Assembly (NCBI RefSeq): GCF_030486405.1
Contig: NZ_CP129613.1
Coordinates: 4,898,001-4,962,000 of the forward strand
Reading direction: 5' to 3'
DNA length: 64,000 bases
From: Mycolicibacterium sp. HK-90
GTDB lineage: Bacteria > Actinomycetota > Actinomycetes > Mycobacteriales > Mycobacteriaceae
In this document: in pieces, positions 41,864-53,461 of the stretch
Position numbering within the stretch: position 1 is the stretch's first letter
Layout: each line of letters begins with the position of its first letter
Notes under the pieces: model-generated
Seen by the model: the letters and a program-made list of their open reading frames with translations, nothing else
The model's database searches: none
What the model was told of the DNA's origin: nothing
Position numbers and translations under genes: made by a program

Positions 41864-42712
41864 ATGACAGTGTCCCTGGCCGGCAAGCAGGCGATCGTCA
41901 CCGGTGCCGGCTCCGGGATCGGCGCGGCCCTGTGCCGGGCCCTGGCAGCCGCCAGGGCCGAGGTGCTGTGCACCGACATCGACGAGGACGCCGCGGCACG
42001 CACCGCGACTCCGCTGGGCGCACGGTCGGCGCGTCTCGACGTCACGGACGCGGCCGCCGTGCAGGCCGCGGTCGACGGCGTCGTGCAGCGGGCCGGTCGG
42101 CTCGACCTGATGTTCAACAACGCCGGCATCGTCTGGGGCGGCGACACCGAACTGCTGACACTGGACCAGTGGAACGCAATCATCGACGTCAACGTGCGCG
42201 GCGTCGTGCACGGGGTCGCCGCGGCGTACCCGCAGATGATCCGGCAGGGCCACGGCCACATCGTCAACACCGCCTCGATGGCCGGTCTGGCCGCCGCGGG
42301 CCAGCTCACCAGCTATGTGATGACCAAGCATGCCGTCGTCGGGCTGTCACTGGCCCTGCGTTCGGAGGCTGCCGCCCGTGGCGTCGGCGTGCTGGCGGTG
42401 TGCCCGGCCGCGGTCGAGACGCCGATCCTCGACAAGGGCGCGGTCGGCGGGTTCGTCGGGCGCGACTATTTCCTGCAGGGCCAGGGCGTCACGACCGCCT
42501 ACGACGCCGACCGCCTGGCCGCCGACACCCTGCGCGCCATCGCCCGCAACAAGGCCGTCGTGGTCAAACCCCGTCGCGCCCATGCTTCCTGGCTGTTCGC
42601 GCGGCTCGCACCCGGCCTGATGCAGCGGCTGGCGGTGAAGTTCGTCGCCGCTCAACGGGCCGGCCAGGCCGCCCGTCGCACCGATCCGAGCCCCACCGTC
42701 ACGCTGGAGTGA
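41864..42712 (+). CDS. Short-chain dehydrogenase/reductase
   Basis: A 282-residue classical SDR with VTGAGSGIGAALCRALAAARAEV at about residues 13-35, NNAGIVWGG, and the active site TASMAGLAAAGQLTSYVMTKHAV (S, Y-x3-K). The extra C-terminal 30 residues (LAPGLMQRLAVKFVAAQRAGQAARR) are basic and helical, perhaps for membrane association. It follows the previous SDR after 31 nt on the same strand. Confidence 0.88.
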   Translation: MTVSLAGKQAIVTGAGSGIGAALCRALAAARAEVLCTDIDEDAAARTATPLGARSARLDVTDAAAVQAAVDGVVQRAGRLDLMFNNAGIVWGGDTELLTLDQWNAIIDVNVRGVVHGVAAAYPQMIRQGHGHIVNTASMAGLAAAGQLTSYVMTKHAVVGLSLALRSEAAARGVGVLAVCPAAVETPILDKGAVGGFVGRDYFLQGQGVTTAYDADRLAADTLRAIARNKAVVVKPRRAHASWLFARLAPGLMQRLAVKFVAAQRAGQAARRTDPSPTVTLE

Positions 42713-42776
42713 CGCGCAATGCCGACCGTCGCGCCAGCGTGACGATAAGGTCAGCGCAACGGCGGGAAGGGGCCCG

Positions 42777-43970
42777 ATGAAAGACGAGTTCACCCTCAGC
42801 CAGAAGCGCGCCCTCGCCGTCGTCACGGTGCTGGCCATCTTGCTGGGGGCGTATTTCCTGCGCAGCTTCTTCGTGCTGATCGTGATGGCCGCCGTCGGCG
42901 CCTACCTGTTCACCCCGCTCTACCAACGGTTTCAGCGCCGCATGGGCACCGGCCTCTCGGCCACGCTGACGCTGCTGGTCGCCATCCTGATGGTGATCAT
43001 CCCGGTGTCGCTGGTGGTGTTCATGGCCATCGTCCAGGTCACCCAGCTCGTCAACACCGTGAGCACCTGGATCGCCGACACCGACATCAGCACCCTCGGC
43101 GACCGGGCCTTGCAACTGATCAACTCACTGGCCGACCGGGTGCCGTTCCTGGACGTCAACGTCACCGCGGATTCGTTGCGCGACACCGTGGTCAAGCTTT
43201 CTCAGCACCTCGGCGAATGGCTGCTCGGCATCCTGCAGGGCGCCGTCGGCGGCCTGGTCGGCGCGATCACCTCGTCGATCATCTTCCTGTACGTGTTCAT
43301 CTCCATGCTGGTCAACAGCTCCGAGATCGCCACCCTGATCCGCCGGCTCAACCCGCTCGGCGAGGAGATCACCGACCTGTACCTGGCCAAGACCGGCGCC
43401 ATGGTGAAGGGAACGGTCAAGGGCCAGTTCGTGATCGCGTTCTGCCAGGGCGTGGCCGGGGCCATCTCGATCTACATCGCCGGCTTCCACAACGGGTTCT
43501 TCGTCTTCGCAATCCTGCTGACCGCGCTGTCGGTGATCCCGCTCGGCGGCGGCATCGTGACCATTCCCTTCGGCATCGGAATGATGTTCTTCGGCAACAT
43601 CATCGGCGGCATCTTCGTCGTGGTGTTCCACCTGCTCGTGGTCACCAACATCGACAACCTGCTGCGCCCGTGGCTGGTGCCCAAGGCGGCCCGGCTGGAC
43701 CCCGCGCTGATGCTGCTGGCCGTGTTCGCCGGCATCTCGATGTTCGGCTTCTTCGGCCTGGTGATCGGGCCCGTGCTGATGATCATCATCGTCACCACGG
43801 TCAGCGTGTACCTGGCCGTCTACAAGGGTGTCGAGCTCGAGGTGACCGAGCCCGACGAACCGGGTCAGCGGCCGTGGCGGCGGCTGCGGGACTGGGTGCA
43901 GAAACGGCTCGGGGGCAAGAAGGCTGCGCCCCCCGCCGAATCCCAGGCCAAAGCCGACGCCGAGAACTGA
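42777..43970 (+). CDS. AI-2E family transporter (PerM-like)
   Basis: A 397-residue polytopic protein with about eight hydrophobic helices. Conserved signatures of the AI-2E/PerM family are TLTLLVAILMVIIPVSLVVFMAIVQ, the amphipathic region following it, PLGGGIVTIPFGIGMMFFGN and VTNIDNLLRPWLVPKAARL. It corresponds in position to Rv1101c. Family members have been linked to autoinducer-2 export or Na+/H+ exchange, but the mycobacterial substrate is not known. It ends in a charged cytoplasmic tail. GGGAAGGGG precedes the ATG. Confidence 0.88.
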   Translation: MKDEFTLSQKRALAVVTVLAILLGAYFLRSFFVLIVMAAVGAYLFTPLYQRFQRRMGTGLSATLTLLVAILMVIIPVSLVVFMAIVQVTQLVNTVSTWIADTDISTLGDRALQLINSLADRVPFLDVNVTADSLRDTVVKLSQHLGEWLLGILQGAVGGLVGAITSSIIFLYVFISMLVNSSEIATLIRRLNPLGEEITDLYLAKTGAMVKGTVKGQFVIAFCQGVAGAISIYIAGFHNGFFVFAILLTALSVIPLGGGIVTIPFGIGMMFFGNIIGGIFVVVFHLLVVTNIDNLLRPWLVPKAARLDPALMLLAVFAGISMFGFFGLVIGPVLMIIIVTTVSVYLAVYKGVELEVTEPDEPGQRPWRRLRDWVQKRLGGKKAAPPAESQAKADAEN

Positions 43971-44007
43971 CCGGCCGGCCGCGCCCTAAGCCGTCAACCG
44001 CGCTTTC

Positions 44008-44838
44008 CTAATTCGAGCTGAGCCGCTCGGTGAGGAACGCCACCACCCGCTTGCGCGCCTCATAGGCGGGATGCCCGTCGACCTCGCGAACCTGATCGGT
44101 CAGCACCGAATGCGCGGAGGCCTGGATGCCGTGCGCATTGCCCTTCTTCGAGTCGATCTCGATGACCTCGAACGCGTCGCCGAGGCGGGCCTTGAGCGTG
44201 GTGAACCGCTCCCCTGGCGCCATCCAGTCCTGGCTGAATCGCAATCCGAGCGCGCACAGTCCCTCCTCGGCGGCGCGCTTCTCGATGACTTTCAGCTCGT
44301 CTTCGGAGAGCCCCGGGTCCCGCTTGTGCCTGGCCGTCAACGGCAATGGCAGCGACGGCTGGCTGAGCACCGGGGCCAGCACGCTGTCGTCGACCGCAGC
44401 CGCGAGGGCGAACCCGCCGGTGAAGCACTGGCCGATGACGCCGACCCCCTTGCCCGGTGTGTTGGCGTTGAGGCCACGGGCCAAGGCCCGCAGGTAATGG
44501 GCGACGGGCCGGTCGGCGTTCGTCGCGAATGCCGCGAATTCCTTTGTCACACAACCCTTGAGGATCACCGGAACCGCGCCCGGCCTCAGTGCCGCGGCAC
44601 CGGGCGTACCGAACAGCGAGGGCACCGCCACGGTGAACCCGTTGTCGACCAGGTGGTTGCCGAGCGCGGCCACCCCCGGATGGAATCCGGGCATCTCCGG
44701 GATCAGCACCACACCGGGGCCGGAACCCTTGCGGTAGACGTCATGCGTCTGATTGGCGGCGGTGAAGGGAGCGACGCTCCACCCGGTCAGATCTGCTTCT
44801 GGCGACGTCAACGCGGGCTCCGTCCGTTGGTGCGTCAC
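44008..44838 (-). CDS. Dienelactone hydrolase family protein
   Basis: A 276-residue alpha/beta hydrolase of the dienelactone hydrolase type. The oxyanion region is [21 protein letters not shown], the nucleophile is Cys in [16 protein letters not shown], and the catalytic His is in [15 protein letters not shown]. The GTG at 44838 overlaps the upstream stop by GTGA, so it is coupled to the DUF4245 gene. It probably hydrolyses lactones or small esters; a specific catechol pathway is not indicated by neighbours. Confidence 0.85.
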   Translation of the reverse strand: MTHQRTEPALTSPEADLTGWSVAPFTAANQTHDVYRKGSGPGVVLIPEMPGFHPGVAALGNHLVDNGFTVAVPSLFGTPGAAALRPGAVPVILKGCVTKEFAAFATNADRPVAHYLRALARGLNANTPGKGVGVIGQCFTGGFALAAAVDDSVLAPVLSQPSLPLPLTARHKRDPGLSEDELKVIEKRAAEEGLCALGLRFSQDWMAPGERFTTLKARLGDAFEVIEIDSKKGNAHGIQASAHSVLTDQVREVDGHPAYEARKRVVAFLTERLSSN

Positions 44839-45473
44839 GGCCTCTTGATCGGCAGCGGCGACTGCGTCTGCGTCGCACGTGCCAGCGTACGGAACTCCTC
44901 CGTACCACCGGCGCCGGTGATGGCGACCTGCGCCGGTCCACTCAGCCGCGTCGTCCACACCGGTTCCGGGTCGCTGCTCTCGTAGACCACCCAGGTCACC
45001 CCGTCGACATCCTGCGCGCCCGACGGGTAGGAATCCGGCTTGATCGAGGCCACCAGCGCGGCCTCGTCAGCGTTGCTCTGGGTCAGGCTCAGGTACTTGC
45101 CGGTGGGCGCCAGGTAGCCGACCCGCGAGGCCACGGCCCGGCCGCGCTGTCCGTCGGGCAGGGTCATTCCCCCGTCGATACCACTGCGACCACCGGAGTT
45201 GGGCTGCCAGCCCTCGGGCAACCGGGGCAACCGGATCGGGATCTTCAGCGCGTCGGCGTCGGCCTGCAGGGCGGCCGGGGCATCGAACTGCGGTACCGGC
45301 CCGGCGCCTGGCCCGCCCGCCTGCAGCGAGCACATCCCCAGCATTCCGGCCAGCACGATGCAGGCCACGACCAGCGGGGCCATCGACCAGAACATGTCCC
45401 GGCCATCCTGCAGCAACCGGGACTTTTCGGGTCTCGGAGCCGGGGTTGGCTGGGAGGTCGGCTCAGTGGACAT
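44835..45473 (-). CDS. DUF4245 membrane-anchored protein (Rv1100-like)
   Basis: A 212-residue protein with a Pro-rich N-terminal cytoplasmic stretch, one transmembrane helix ([22 protein letters not shown]) and a periplasmic domain with [19 protein letters not shown] and [20 protein letters not shown], the DUF4245 signature. It sits divergent from glpX exactly as Rv1100 does beside Rv1099c. Function unknown; probably a cell-envelope protein. Confidence 0.83.
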   Translation of the reverse strand: MSTEPTSQPTPAPRPEKSRLLQDGRDMFWSMAPLVVACIVLAGMLGMCSLQAGGPGAGPVPQFDAPAALQADADALKIPIRLPRLPEGWQPNSGGRSGIDGGMTLPDGQRGRAVASRVGYLAPTGKYLSLTQSNADEAALVASIKPDSYPSGAQDVDGVTWVVYESSDPEPVWTTRLSGPAQVAITGAGGTEEFRTLARATQTQSPLPIKRP

Positions 45474-45515
45474 GCTCGCCAGTATCCCAGCTCTCAAACC
45501 CGCAGCCCGTTCTGG

Positions 45516-45527
45516 GACAATTTCGCC
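45516..45527 (+). promoter_or_regulatory. -10 element and leaderless start of glpX
   Basis: GACAAT (45516-45521) ends 7 nt before ATG 45528 with no ribosome-binding site, again the leaderless geometry. Confidence 0.45.
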
Positions 45528-46556
45528 ATGAGTCCCACGCGGGGGGAAGCCCCGGATCGCAACCTTGCCCTCGAACTCGTCCGAGTGACCGAGGCCGGCG
45601 CCATGGCCGCCGGCCGCTGGGTCGGCCGGGGCGACAAGGAGGGCGGTGACGGAGCCGCCGTCGACGCCATGCGTGAGCTGGTCAATTCCGTGTCCATGCG
45701 TGGCGTCGTGGTGATCGGCGAGGGCGAGAAGGACGAAGCCCCGATGCTCTACAACGGCGAAGAGGTCGGCAACGGCGACGGACCGGAGTGCGACTTCGCC
45801 GTCGACCCCATCGACGGCACCACCCTGATGAGCAAGGGCATGCCCAACGCCATCTCGGTACTCGCCGTCTCCGAGCGCGGCGCCATGTTCGACCCGTCGG
45901 CGGTGTTCTACATGAACAAGATCGCCGTCGGTCCGGAAGCTGCCGAGGCCATCGACATCACCGCCCCGATCGGTGAGAACATCCGGCGGGTGGCCAAGGT
46001 GCGCGGCGCCTCGGTCAGCGACCTGACCGTGTGCATCCTGGACCGCCCGAGGCACGCCCAGCTGATCGAGGACACGCGTGCCGCCGGTGCCCGTATCCGG
46101 CTGATCACCGACGGCGACGTCGCGGGCGCCATCTCGGCCTGCCGCCCCAACTCGGGCACCGACATCCTGGCCGGCATCGGCGGCACCCCCGAGGGCATCA
46201 TCGCCGCGGCGGCCATCCGCTGTATGGGCGGCGCGATCCAGGCCCAGCTCGCCCCCACCGACGACGCCGAACGCCAGAAGGCCATCGACGCCGGCTACGA
46301 CCTGGACCAGGTGCTCTCCACCGAAGACCTCGTCTCGGGCGAGAACGTCTTCTTCTGCGCGACCGGCGTCACCGACGGCGACCTGCTCAAGGGCGTGCAG
46401 TACTACCCCGGCGGCTGCACCACCCAGTCCATCGTCATGCGGTCCAAGTCCGGCACCGTCCGGATGATCGAGGCCTACCACCGGCTGGCCAAGCTCAACG
46501 AGTACTCCGCCATCGACTTCACCGGCGACAAATCCGCCGCCTACCCGCTCCCGTAA
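45528..46556 (+). CDS. glpX: Class II fructose-1,6-bisphosphatase
   Basis: A 342-residue GlpX, the sole gluconeogenic FBPase of mycobacteria, hydrolysing fructose-1,6-bisphosphate to F6P. Metal-binding and catalytic motifs are [46 protein letters not shown] and [10 protein letters not shown]; the catalytic Thr lies in the PIDGTT segment. It is followed by fum after 18 nt, an association kept in M. tuberculosis (Rv1099c-Rv1098c). Confidence 0.97.
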   Translation: MSPTRGEAPDRNLALELVRVTEAGAMAAGRWVGRGDKEGGDGAAVDAMRELVNSVSMRGVVVIGEGEKDEAPMLYNGEEVGNGDGPECDFAVDPIDGTTLMSKGMPNAISVLAVSERGAMFDPSAVFYMNKIAVGPEAAEAIDITAPIGENIRRVAKVRGASVSDLTVCILDRPRHAQLIEDTRAAGARIRLITDGDVAGAISACRPNSGTDILAGIGGTPEGIIAAAAIRCMGGAIQAQLAPTDDAERQKAIDAGYDLDQVLSTEDLVSGENVFFCATGVTDGDLLKGVQYYPGGCTTQSIVMRSKSGTVRMIEAYHRLAKLNEYSAIDFTGDKSAAYPLP

Positions 46557-46574
46557 CTCGCTAGAAAGGCAAGC

Positions 46575-47996
46575 ATGAGCACCTACGCCGGGAAAGACGA
46601 AGACGTCGAATACCGCATCGAGCACGACACCATGGGCGAGGTCCGGGTGCCGGTCAACGCCCTGTGGCGGGCACAGACCCAGCGGGCCGTGGAGAACTTC
46701 CCGATCTCGTTCCGCGGCCTGGAGCGCACCCAGATCCGCGCCCTCGGGCTGCTGAAGGCCGCCTGCGCACAGGTCAACAAGGACCTGGGTCTGCTGGCCG
46801 CCGACAAGGCCGACGCCATCATCGCCGCCGCAGGCGAGATCGCCGACGGCCTGCACGACGACCAGTTCCCGATCGACGTGTTCCAGACCGGCTCGGGCAC
46901 CAGCTCGAACATGAACGCCAACGAGGTGATCGCCTCGATCGCCGCCGCGGGCGGCGTGACCGTTCACCCCAACGACGACGTGAACATGTCGCAGAGCTCC
47001 AACGACACGTTCCCGACCGCCACCCACATCGCGGCCACCGAAGCCGCTGTGCGCCACCTGATTCCGGCGCTCGAGGTGCTCCACGAGTCGCTGGCCGCCA
47101 AGGCCAAGCAGTGGAAGACCGTGGTGAAGTCCGGCCGCACCCACCTGATGGACGCGGTGCCGGTGACGCTGGGTCAGGAATTCGGCGGCTACGCCCGTCA
47201 GATCGAGGCCGGCATCGAGCGCGTCAGGGCCACGCTGCCCCGCCTCGGTGAGCTCGCCATCGGCGGCACCGCCGTCGGCACCGGCCTGAACGCCCCCGAC
47301 GGCTTCGGCCCCAAGGTGGTCGAGGTGCTGGTGAACCAGACCGGGCTGGCCGAACTGCGCACCGCCGCAGACTCGTTCGAGGCCCAGGCCGCCCGCGACG
47401 GGCTGGTCGAGGCGTCGGGCGCGCTCAAGACCATCGCGGCCTCGCTGACCAAGATCGCCAACGACGTCCGCTGGATGGGTTCGGGCCCGCTGACCGGCCT
47501 GGGCGAGATCCAGCTGCCCGACCTGCAGCCGGGTAGCTCGATCATGCCGGGCAAGGTCAATCCCGTTCTGCCCGAGGCTGTTACACAGGTCGCCGCTCAG
47601 GTCATCGGCAACGACGCCGCCGTCACCGTCGGCGGTCTGTCGGGCGCCTTTGAACTCAACGTGTACATCCCGATGATGGCGCGCAACGTGCTGGAGTCGT
47701 TCACCCTGCTGTCCAACGTGTCTCGGTTGTTCGCCACCAAGTGCATCGACGGCCTGGTGGCCAACGAGGAGCACCTGCGCACCCTGGCTGAGTCGTCGCC
47801 GTCGATCGTGACGCCGCTGAACTCGGCGATCGGCTACGAGGAGGCCGCCAAGGTCGCCAAGCAGGCGCTGAAGGAGAAGAAGACCATCCGCCAGACGGTC
47901 ATCGACCGCGGCCTGATCGGCGACAAGCTGAGCGAGGCCGAGCTGGACAAGCGCCTCGACGTGCTGGCCATGGCCAAGGTGAAGGACGGCGAGTAG
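46575..47996 (+). CDS. fum: Class II fumarase
   Basis: A 473-residue fumarase C-type enzyme interconverting fumarate and malate in the TCA cycle. Signatures are [53 protein letters not shown] and the superfamily motif [15 protein letters not shown] with the catalytic Ser of the flexible loop. AGAAAGG precedes the ATG. A canonical terminator follows the gene. Confidence 0.97.
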   Translation: MSTYAGKDEDVEYRIEHDTMGEVRVPVNALWRAQTQRAVENFPISFRGLERTQIRALGLLKAACAQVNKDLGLLAADKADAIIAAAGEIADGLHDDQFPIDVFQTGSGTSSNMNANEVIASIAAAGGVTVHPNDDVNMSQSSNDTFPTATHIAATEAAVRHLIPALEVLHESLAAKAKQWKTVVKSGRTHLMDAVPVTLGQEFGGYARQIEAGIERVRATLPRLGELAIGGTAVGTGLNAPDGFGPKVVEVLVNQTGLAELRTAADSFEAQAARDGLVEASGALKTIAASLTKIANDVRWMGSGPLTGLGEIQLPDLQPGSSIMPGKVNPVLPEAVTQVAAQVIGNDAAVTVGGLSGAFELNVYIPMMARNVLESFTLLSNVSRLFATKCIDGLVANEEHLRTLAESSPSIVTPLNSAIGYEEAAKVAKQALKEKKTIRQTVIDRGLIGDKLSEAELDKRLDVLAMAKVKDGE

Positions 47997-48028
47997 CCCT
48001 CACCTTTTCTCTGCGCTCGCGCACCTCG

Positions 48029-48064
48029 AACTGCCCATCTTCTTCGGGAGATGGGCAGTTTTTT
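48029..48064 (+). terminator. Intrinsic terminator after fum
   Basis: A perfect 12-bp stem (AACTGCCCATCT with AGATGGGCAGTT) around an 8-nt loop containing TTCG, followed by a run of six T. It is one of the few textbook Rho-independent terminators in this GC-rich window and separates fum from the convergent devS gene. Confidence 0.9.
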
Positions 48065-48074
48065 CTGCTCGGCG

Positions 48075-50257
<2,183 letters not shown>

Positions 50258-50323
50258 TCCGGTTTCCATGGCTACGACGCTATTGCGGTCCACAGCTCGG
50301 CGCCACGGGCGAAAGCCCTGTCC

Positions 50324-50343
50324 CTCAGGGACCAAAGACCCTG
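50324..50343 (-). promoter_or_regulatory. DosR-box-like site upstream of the PPOx-fold gene and devS
   Basis: The core GGGACCAAAGACCC matches 12 of 14 positions of the DosR core GGGACTWWAGTCCC (13 of 20 over the full box). It lies 55-86 bp upstream of the PPOx-fold start, in the gap below devR. A weaker GGGC-GAAA-GCCC palindrome adjoins it (50306-50317). Confidence 0.6.
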
Positions 50344-50346
50344 GCA

Positions 50347-50988
50347 TCACTCATGGTTGCGACGTTCCAGCGTCGAGGCGAACACCGCGGCCTGCGTGCG
50401 GCGCTCCATGCCCAGCTTCGCCAGCAACCGCGAAACATAGTTCTTGACGGTCTTCTCGGCGAGGAACATCCGGGCCGCGATCTGCCGGTTGGTCAACCCC
50501 TCCCCCAGCAGATCCAGCAGCACCCGCTCCTGCTGCGTCAGGCCGGCCAGCGGATCGGACCGCTCGGCATCCCCACGCAACTTGGCCATCAGCGCCGTGG
50601 CGGCACGATTGTCCAGCAGCGACTTCCCGGCCCCGACGTCCTTGATCGCCTTGGCCAGTTCCATGCCCTTGATGTCCTTGACCACGTAGCCACTGGCGCC
50701 GGCCAGGATGGCATCCAGCATGGCCTCGTCGGAGGTGAACGAAGTCAGCATCAGGCAGCGCAGATCGGGCATGCGCGACAACAGTTCCCGGCACAGCTCG
50801 ATGCCGTTGCCGTCGGGCAGCCGGACATCGAGCACCGCGACGTCCGGCGCCACGGCAGGCACCCGGGCCAGCGCCTGGGCCACCGAGTCCGCCTCGCCGA
50901 CCACGTCCAGTTCCGGGTCGGCGCTCAGCAGATCGATCAGCCCGCGCCGCACCACCTCATGGTCGTCGACCAGAAATACTCTGATCAT
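50347..50988 (-). CDS. devR: Dormancy response regulator DevR/DosR
   Basis: A 213-residue NarL-type regulator nearly identical in layout to M. tuberculosis DosR. The receiver has [13 protein letters not shown], phospho-acceptor D54 in [12 protein letters not shown], and T/K switch residues in [10 protein letters not shown] and GYVVKDIKG. The C-terminal LuxR HTH reads [26 protein letters not shown] with the DNA-contacting [17 protein letters not shown]. It activates genes for hypoxic and nitric-oxide survival after phosphorylation by DevS. It is 10 nt downstream of the universal stress protein gene, so it is in one unit with it and the nitroreductase. Confidence 0.96.
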   Translation of the reverse strand: MIRVFLVDDHEVVRRGLIDLLSADPELDVVGEADSVAQALARVPAVAPDVAVLDVRLPDGNGIELCRELLSRMPDLRCLMLTSFTSDEAMLDAILAGASGYVVKDIKGMELAKAIKDVGAGKSLLDNRAATALMAKLRGDAERSDPLAGLTQQERVLLDLLGEGLTNRQIAARMFLAEKTVKNYVSRLLAKLGMERRTQAAVFASTLERRNHE

Positions 50989-50998
50989 TCCCCGAGTC

Positions 50999-51439
50999 TC
51001 ACAACCGGGGACGCCGATCGCAAGTGAGCACCGCGCAACCCGCGTGCGCCAGCGCCTCCTGCAGCCCGGCCGAGTCCGGATGATCGGCGCCGAGCACGAG
51101 CACCTGCGCCGACTCGGGGTGTGCGGCCAGGTATTCCGCCGCGCTGTCATATCCGTCGATGCTCTGCACATCGAGGTCCGGAGAGCGCTTGAGCGCACGG
51201 TTCAGCCGGCGCTCGAGCTGCGCCGCCGACAACCGGTCACGCTCGGCGACGGCGGTCGCGTCGTACATCTCACGGTGCCGTGGACCCCAGGTGGTCAGCA
51301 CCCGCAGCGGTGCGCCGCGCCGGACGGCCTCGTCGATCGCGGTGTGCAGGGCATCGTTGCTGGCGGTGCGGCCGTCGGCTTCGACCACGACGGCGGCGGT
51401 GGCGACGGTGCTGGCGGGTTCGATCAGGGTATCGGTCAT
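50999..51439 (-). CDS. Universal stress protein-family protein
   Basis: A 146-residue single UspA-like domain: [38 protein letters not shown], then [33 protein letters not shown]. The usual ATP-binding G-x2-G-x9-G(S/T) motif is not clear, so it may not bind ATP. The second of two closely spaced ATGs is chosen since AGGAGAT lies 6 nt before it. In position it parallels Rv3134c, which is co-transcribed with devR in M. tuberculosis. Confidence 0.82.
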   Translation of the reverse strand: MTDTLIEPASTVATAAVVVEADGRTASNDALHTAIDEAVRRGAPLRVLTTWGPRHREMYDATAVAERDRLSAAQLERRLNRALKRSPDLDVQSIDGYDSAAEYLAAHPESAQVLVLGADHPDSAGLQEALAHAGCAVLTCDRRPRL

Positions 51440-51448
51440 GGTCATCTC

Positions 51449-52429
51449 CTATTCGAAGGTCAGGAAGGTCTCCGCGGCACGGCGCGGGGTGGGCGGTGGC
51501 GCGTCGGTGAGGGTCGGGGCGATGCCGACCCGGACCAGCAGCTGCGGGCAGGCGTCGCGGTCGATCAGGGTGCCGATGATGTCGCGGCTGGCGTGCAACT
51601 CGGTCACGTGGCTCACCGGGCAGCTACCCAGCCCCGACAGCGTGCATTCCAGCAGCAGCGCCGAAAGGGCCTCACCGGCATCGAGCGCGTCGGCCCGGCT
51701 GTACCCGTCGGTGGACAGCACCACGAGGGTGGCCGAATCGTCGCGGACGGCAGGACGCCGGTCGCTGTGTGCGGTCACCGGGAACGACCGCGACACCGCG
51801 ACCCGTTCACTTTCGGCAGCCGACACCAGGGCACTTTGCGGGATACCGTCTTCGGTCGCGAACGGGGTTGTCCACCAAGCCAGTTCGGCGTGATACGCGG
51901 AATCATAGAGGCGCAGCGACTCATTCAGCGCCGCCGCCTCGGCCACCTCGCCACGCTGATCCTCGGCCAGCACGTCCAGATGCACCGGGCTGGATTCCAG
52001 CCGCGCGCGCAGCAGCAGCTCGAAGGCCTCCCAGTCCGCATACCGAGTCATCGGCAACCGGTCGGTGCGCCGGGCCAGGATCGCATCTGCCCTGCGGCGG
52101 TGCCCATCGGTGACGAACTGCATGGGCGTGAACTGCAACGTCGCCAGATGGTCGAGATCGTTCGGATTGGGAAAGCGGTCGACCGAGGTGGCCCAGCCGG
52201 CCGCAGCCATGGCGACCCGCAGATGATCCAGCAGCACACCACAACTGATCACTGCCTCCCGCGCGGACCGGTCCGTCGCGGACACCACCCGGTTCGGGTC
52301 GAGGTACAGATGCAGGCCGGTGGAGTCGGCCACCAGCCGCCACGGTTGCGTGTTGTGCAGCGACGGGGCGCGGGATGCCAGCCGCACGGCACTGGTGAGG
52401 GTTGCGGAGTCGAGCATCGTGTCGGGCAT
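51449..52429 (-). CDS. Acg-family nitroreductase-like protein
   Basis: A 326-residue flavin-reductase-fold protein of the Acg (Rv2032/Rv3131) group found in the DosR regulon. It begins SAVRLASRAPSLHNTQPWRL, the first helix/FMN-phosphate loop, and has a second nitroreductase half with STDGYSRADALDAGEALSALLLECTLSGLGSCPVSH and a C-terminal PQLLVRVGIAP. Members of the group sequester FMN rather than show strong nitroreductase activity. It heads the minus-strand devR operon: the stress-protein gene starts 9 nt after its stop, and a good DosR box lies upstream. Confidence 0.87.
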   Translation of the reverse strand: MPDTMLDSATLTSAVRLASRAPSLHNTQPWRLVADSTGLHLYLDPNRVVSATDRSAREAVISCGVLLDHLRVAMAAAGWATSVDRFPNPNDLDHLATLQFTPMQFVTDGHRRRADAILARRTDRLPMTRYADWEAFELLLRARLESSPVHLDVLAEDQRGEVAEAAALNESLRLYDSAYHAELAWWTTPFATEDGIPQSALVSAAESERVAVSRSFPVTAHSDRRPAVRDDSATLVVLSTDGYSRADALDAGEALSALLLECTLSGLGSCPVSHVTELHASRDIIGTLIDRDACPQLLVRVGIAPTLTDAPPPTPRRAAETFLTFE

Positions 52430-52461
52430 GCTTCAAGCCTCGTCATGCCCGGGCCCGCCGG

Positions 52462-52481
52462 TTAGGGTCTTTGGTCCTCAA
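52462..52481 (-). promoter_or_regulatory. DosR box upstream of the nitroreductase-USP-devR operon
   Basis: TTAGGGTCTTTGGTCCTCAA matches 16 of 20 positions of the DosR consensus TTSGGGACTWWAGTCCCSAA. It lies 33-52 bp upstream of the nitroreductase start, a usual distance for activation, and implies autoregulation of devR. Confidence 0.75.
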
Positions 52482-52499
52482 CTCGGCGCGATCTGCGTC

Positions 52500-53384
52500 T
52501 CACGCCCCGTTGTTCGGGCCTCCCGAATTCGCCCCGGGAATGTCGGTGATCGGGAAGTTCGGCATGGGGGCCGGCGACGGCGTGTTCGGCAACGAGGGGA
52601 TGTCGGCGGGCGGGATGTCCTTGAGTGCCTCGGCCGGTGGCACCGGCGGGCCGTTCTCGCGGCTGCCGTAACTGCTGCCCGGTTCGAGCTCACCGAGCAT
52701 GTGGCTCACCGTCACCAGGTGGTAGCCGTTGGCCTTGAGCACCGGGATGAACTGATACACCAAATCGACGGTCGACGAGTAGGTGTCGTGGAAGAGCACC
52801 ACCGAATTCGGCTTGATCTGGGTCATCAGCATGAAGCGTGTCGCCGCGAGGTTGGCGTCGTTGGCCCAGTCGAACGGGATGACGTCCCAGTTGACGTCGG
52901 CCAGCCCCTGTTTGCGGGCCTCGGCCAGCACCTGGTCGTTGATCAGACCGCCCGCCGTGCGCACCAGCTTCGGCCGCTGGCCGGTGGCCTGTTCGATGGC
53001 GTCGTTGGCCCTGCTGAACTGTGCCGGGATCTCCTCGGGCGGGATGGTCGTCATGTTGGGGTGTTCCCAGGTGTGGCTGCCGACCTCCATGCCCGCCTCG
53101 GCGATGCTCTTGGCCCCCTCAGGATCGGCCGCCACCTTGTTGCCGATCAGGAAGAACGTGGCCGTGGCGTCGTTGTCCTGCAGGATCTGCAGGAGCCGTT
53201 TCGTGTACGGGCCGGGGCCGTCGTCGAAGGTCAGCGCGATGCACTTCTCTTTCGCGCAGTCGACGTGGTCGGGATCGTCACGGCGAATGTGCCCGGTGAG
53301 CGCTCCCACCACCAGGATCGCGACGGCGGCGGCCACCCCGACAACGGTCCACCGCCAGGCCTGCTTGTTGGGGAACCTCGCCAC
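52500..53384 (-). CDS. Membrane-anchored polysaccharide deacetylase (Rv1096-like)
   Basis: A 294-residue NodB-domain protein. It has an N-terminal signal anchor (WRWTVVGVAAAVAILVVGALTG), then a carbohydrate esterase family 4 domain with motif 1 ALTFDDGPGPYT, motif 2 SHTWEHPNM (metal-binding H-x3-H), motif 3 modified to VRTAGGLIND, and motif 5 VVLFHDTY. The Pro/Asn-rich C-terminus is an extracellular tail. It probably deacetylates peptidoglycan sugars, which protects against lysozyme. It is downstream of phoH2 on the same strand but separated by a strong hairpin. Confidence 0.88.
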   Translation of the reverse strand: MARFPNKQAWRWTVVGVAAAVAILVVGALTGHIRRDDPDHVDCAKEKCIALTFDDGPGPYTKRLLQILQDNDATATFFLIGNKVAADPEGAKSIAEAGMEVGSHTWEHPNMTTIPPEEIPAQFSRANDAIEQATGQRPKLVRTAGGLINDQVLAEARKQGLADVNWDVIPFDWANDANLAATRFMLMTQIKPNSVVLFHDTYSSTVDLVYQFIPVLKANGYHLVTVSHMLGELEPGSSYGSRENGPPVPPAEALKDIPPADIPSLPNTPSPAPMPNFPITDIPGANSGGPNNGA

Positions 53385-53404
53385 CCCGGCAGCCTACCGG
53401 CCCT

Positions 53405-53457
53405 GTGATTTGTGCACCCGCACCGGCGGTGAGCGCCGGTGCGGGTGCACAAATCAC
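53405..53457. terminator. 24-bp perfect hairpin between phoH2 and the deacetylase gene
   Basis: Arms 53405-53428 and 53434-53457 are perfectly complementary over 24 bp around a 5-nt loop (GTGAG). There is no T-run, so it is a non-canonical GC-rich terminator or an mRNA-stabilising structure. It ends 4 bp from the phoH2 stop and starts 20 bp before the deacetylase start. Confidence 0.75.
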
Positions 53458-53461
53458 TCAA

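Noticed and set aside
44835..47774. A very long minus-strand open frame (about 980 codons) across glpX and fum
   Set aside because: It is antisense to two certain enzymes and arises from high GC at third positions; only its last 212 codons (the DUF4245 protein) are a real gene.
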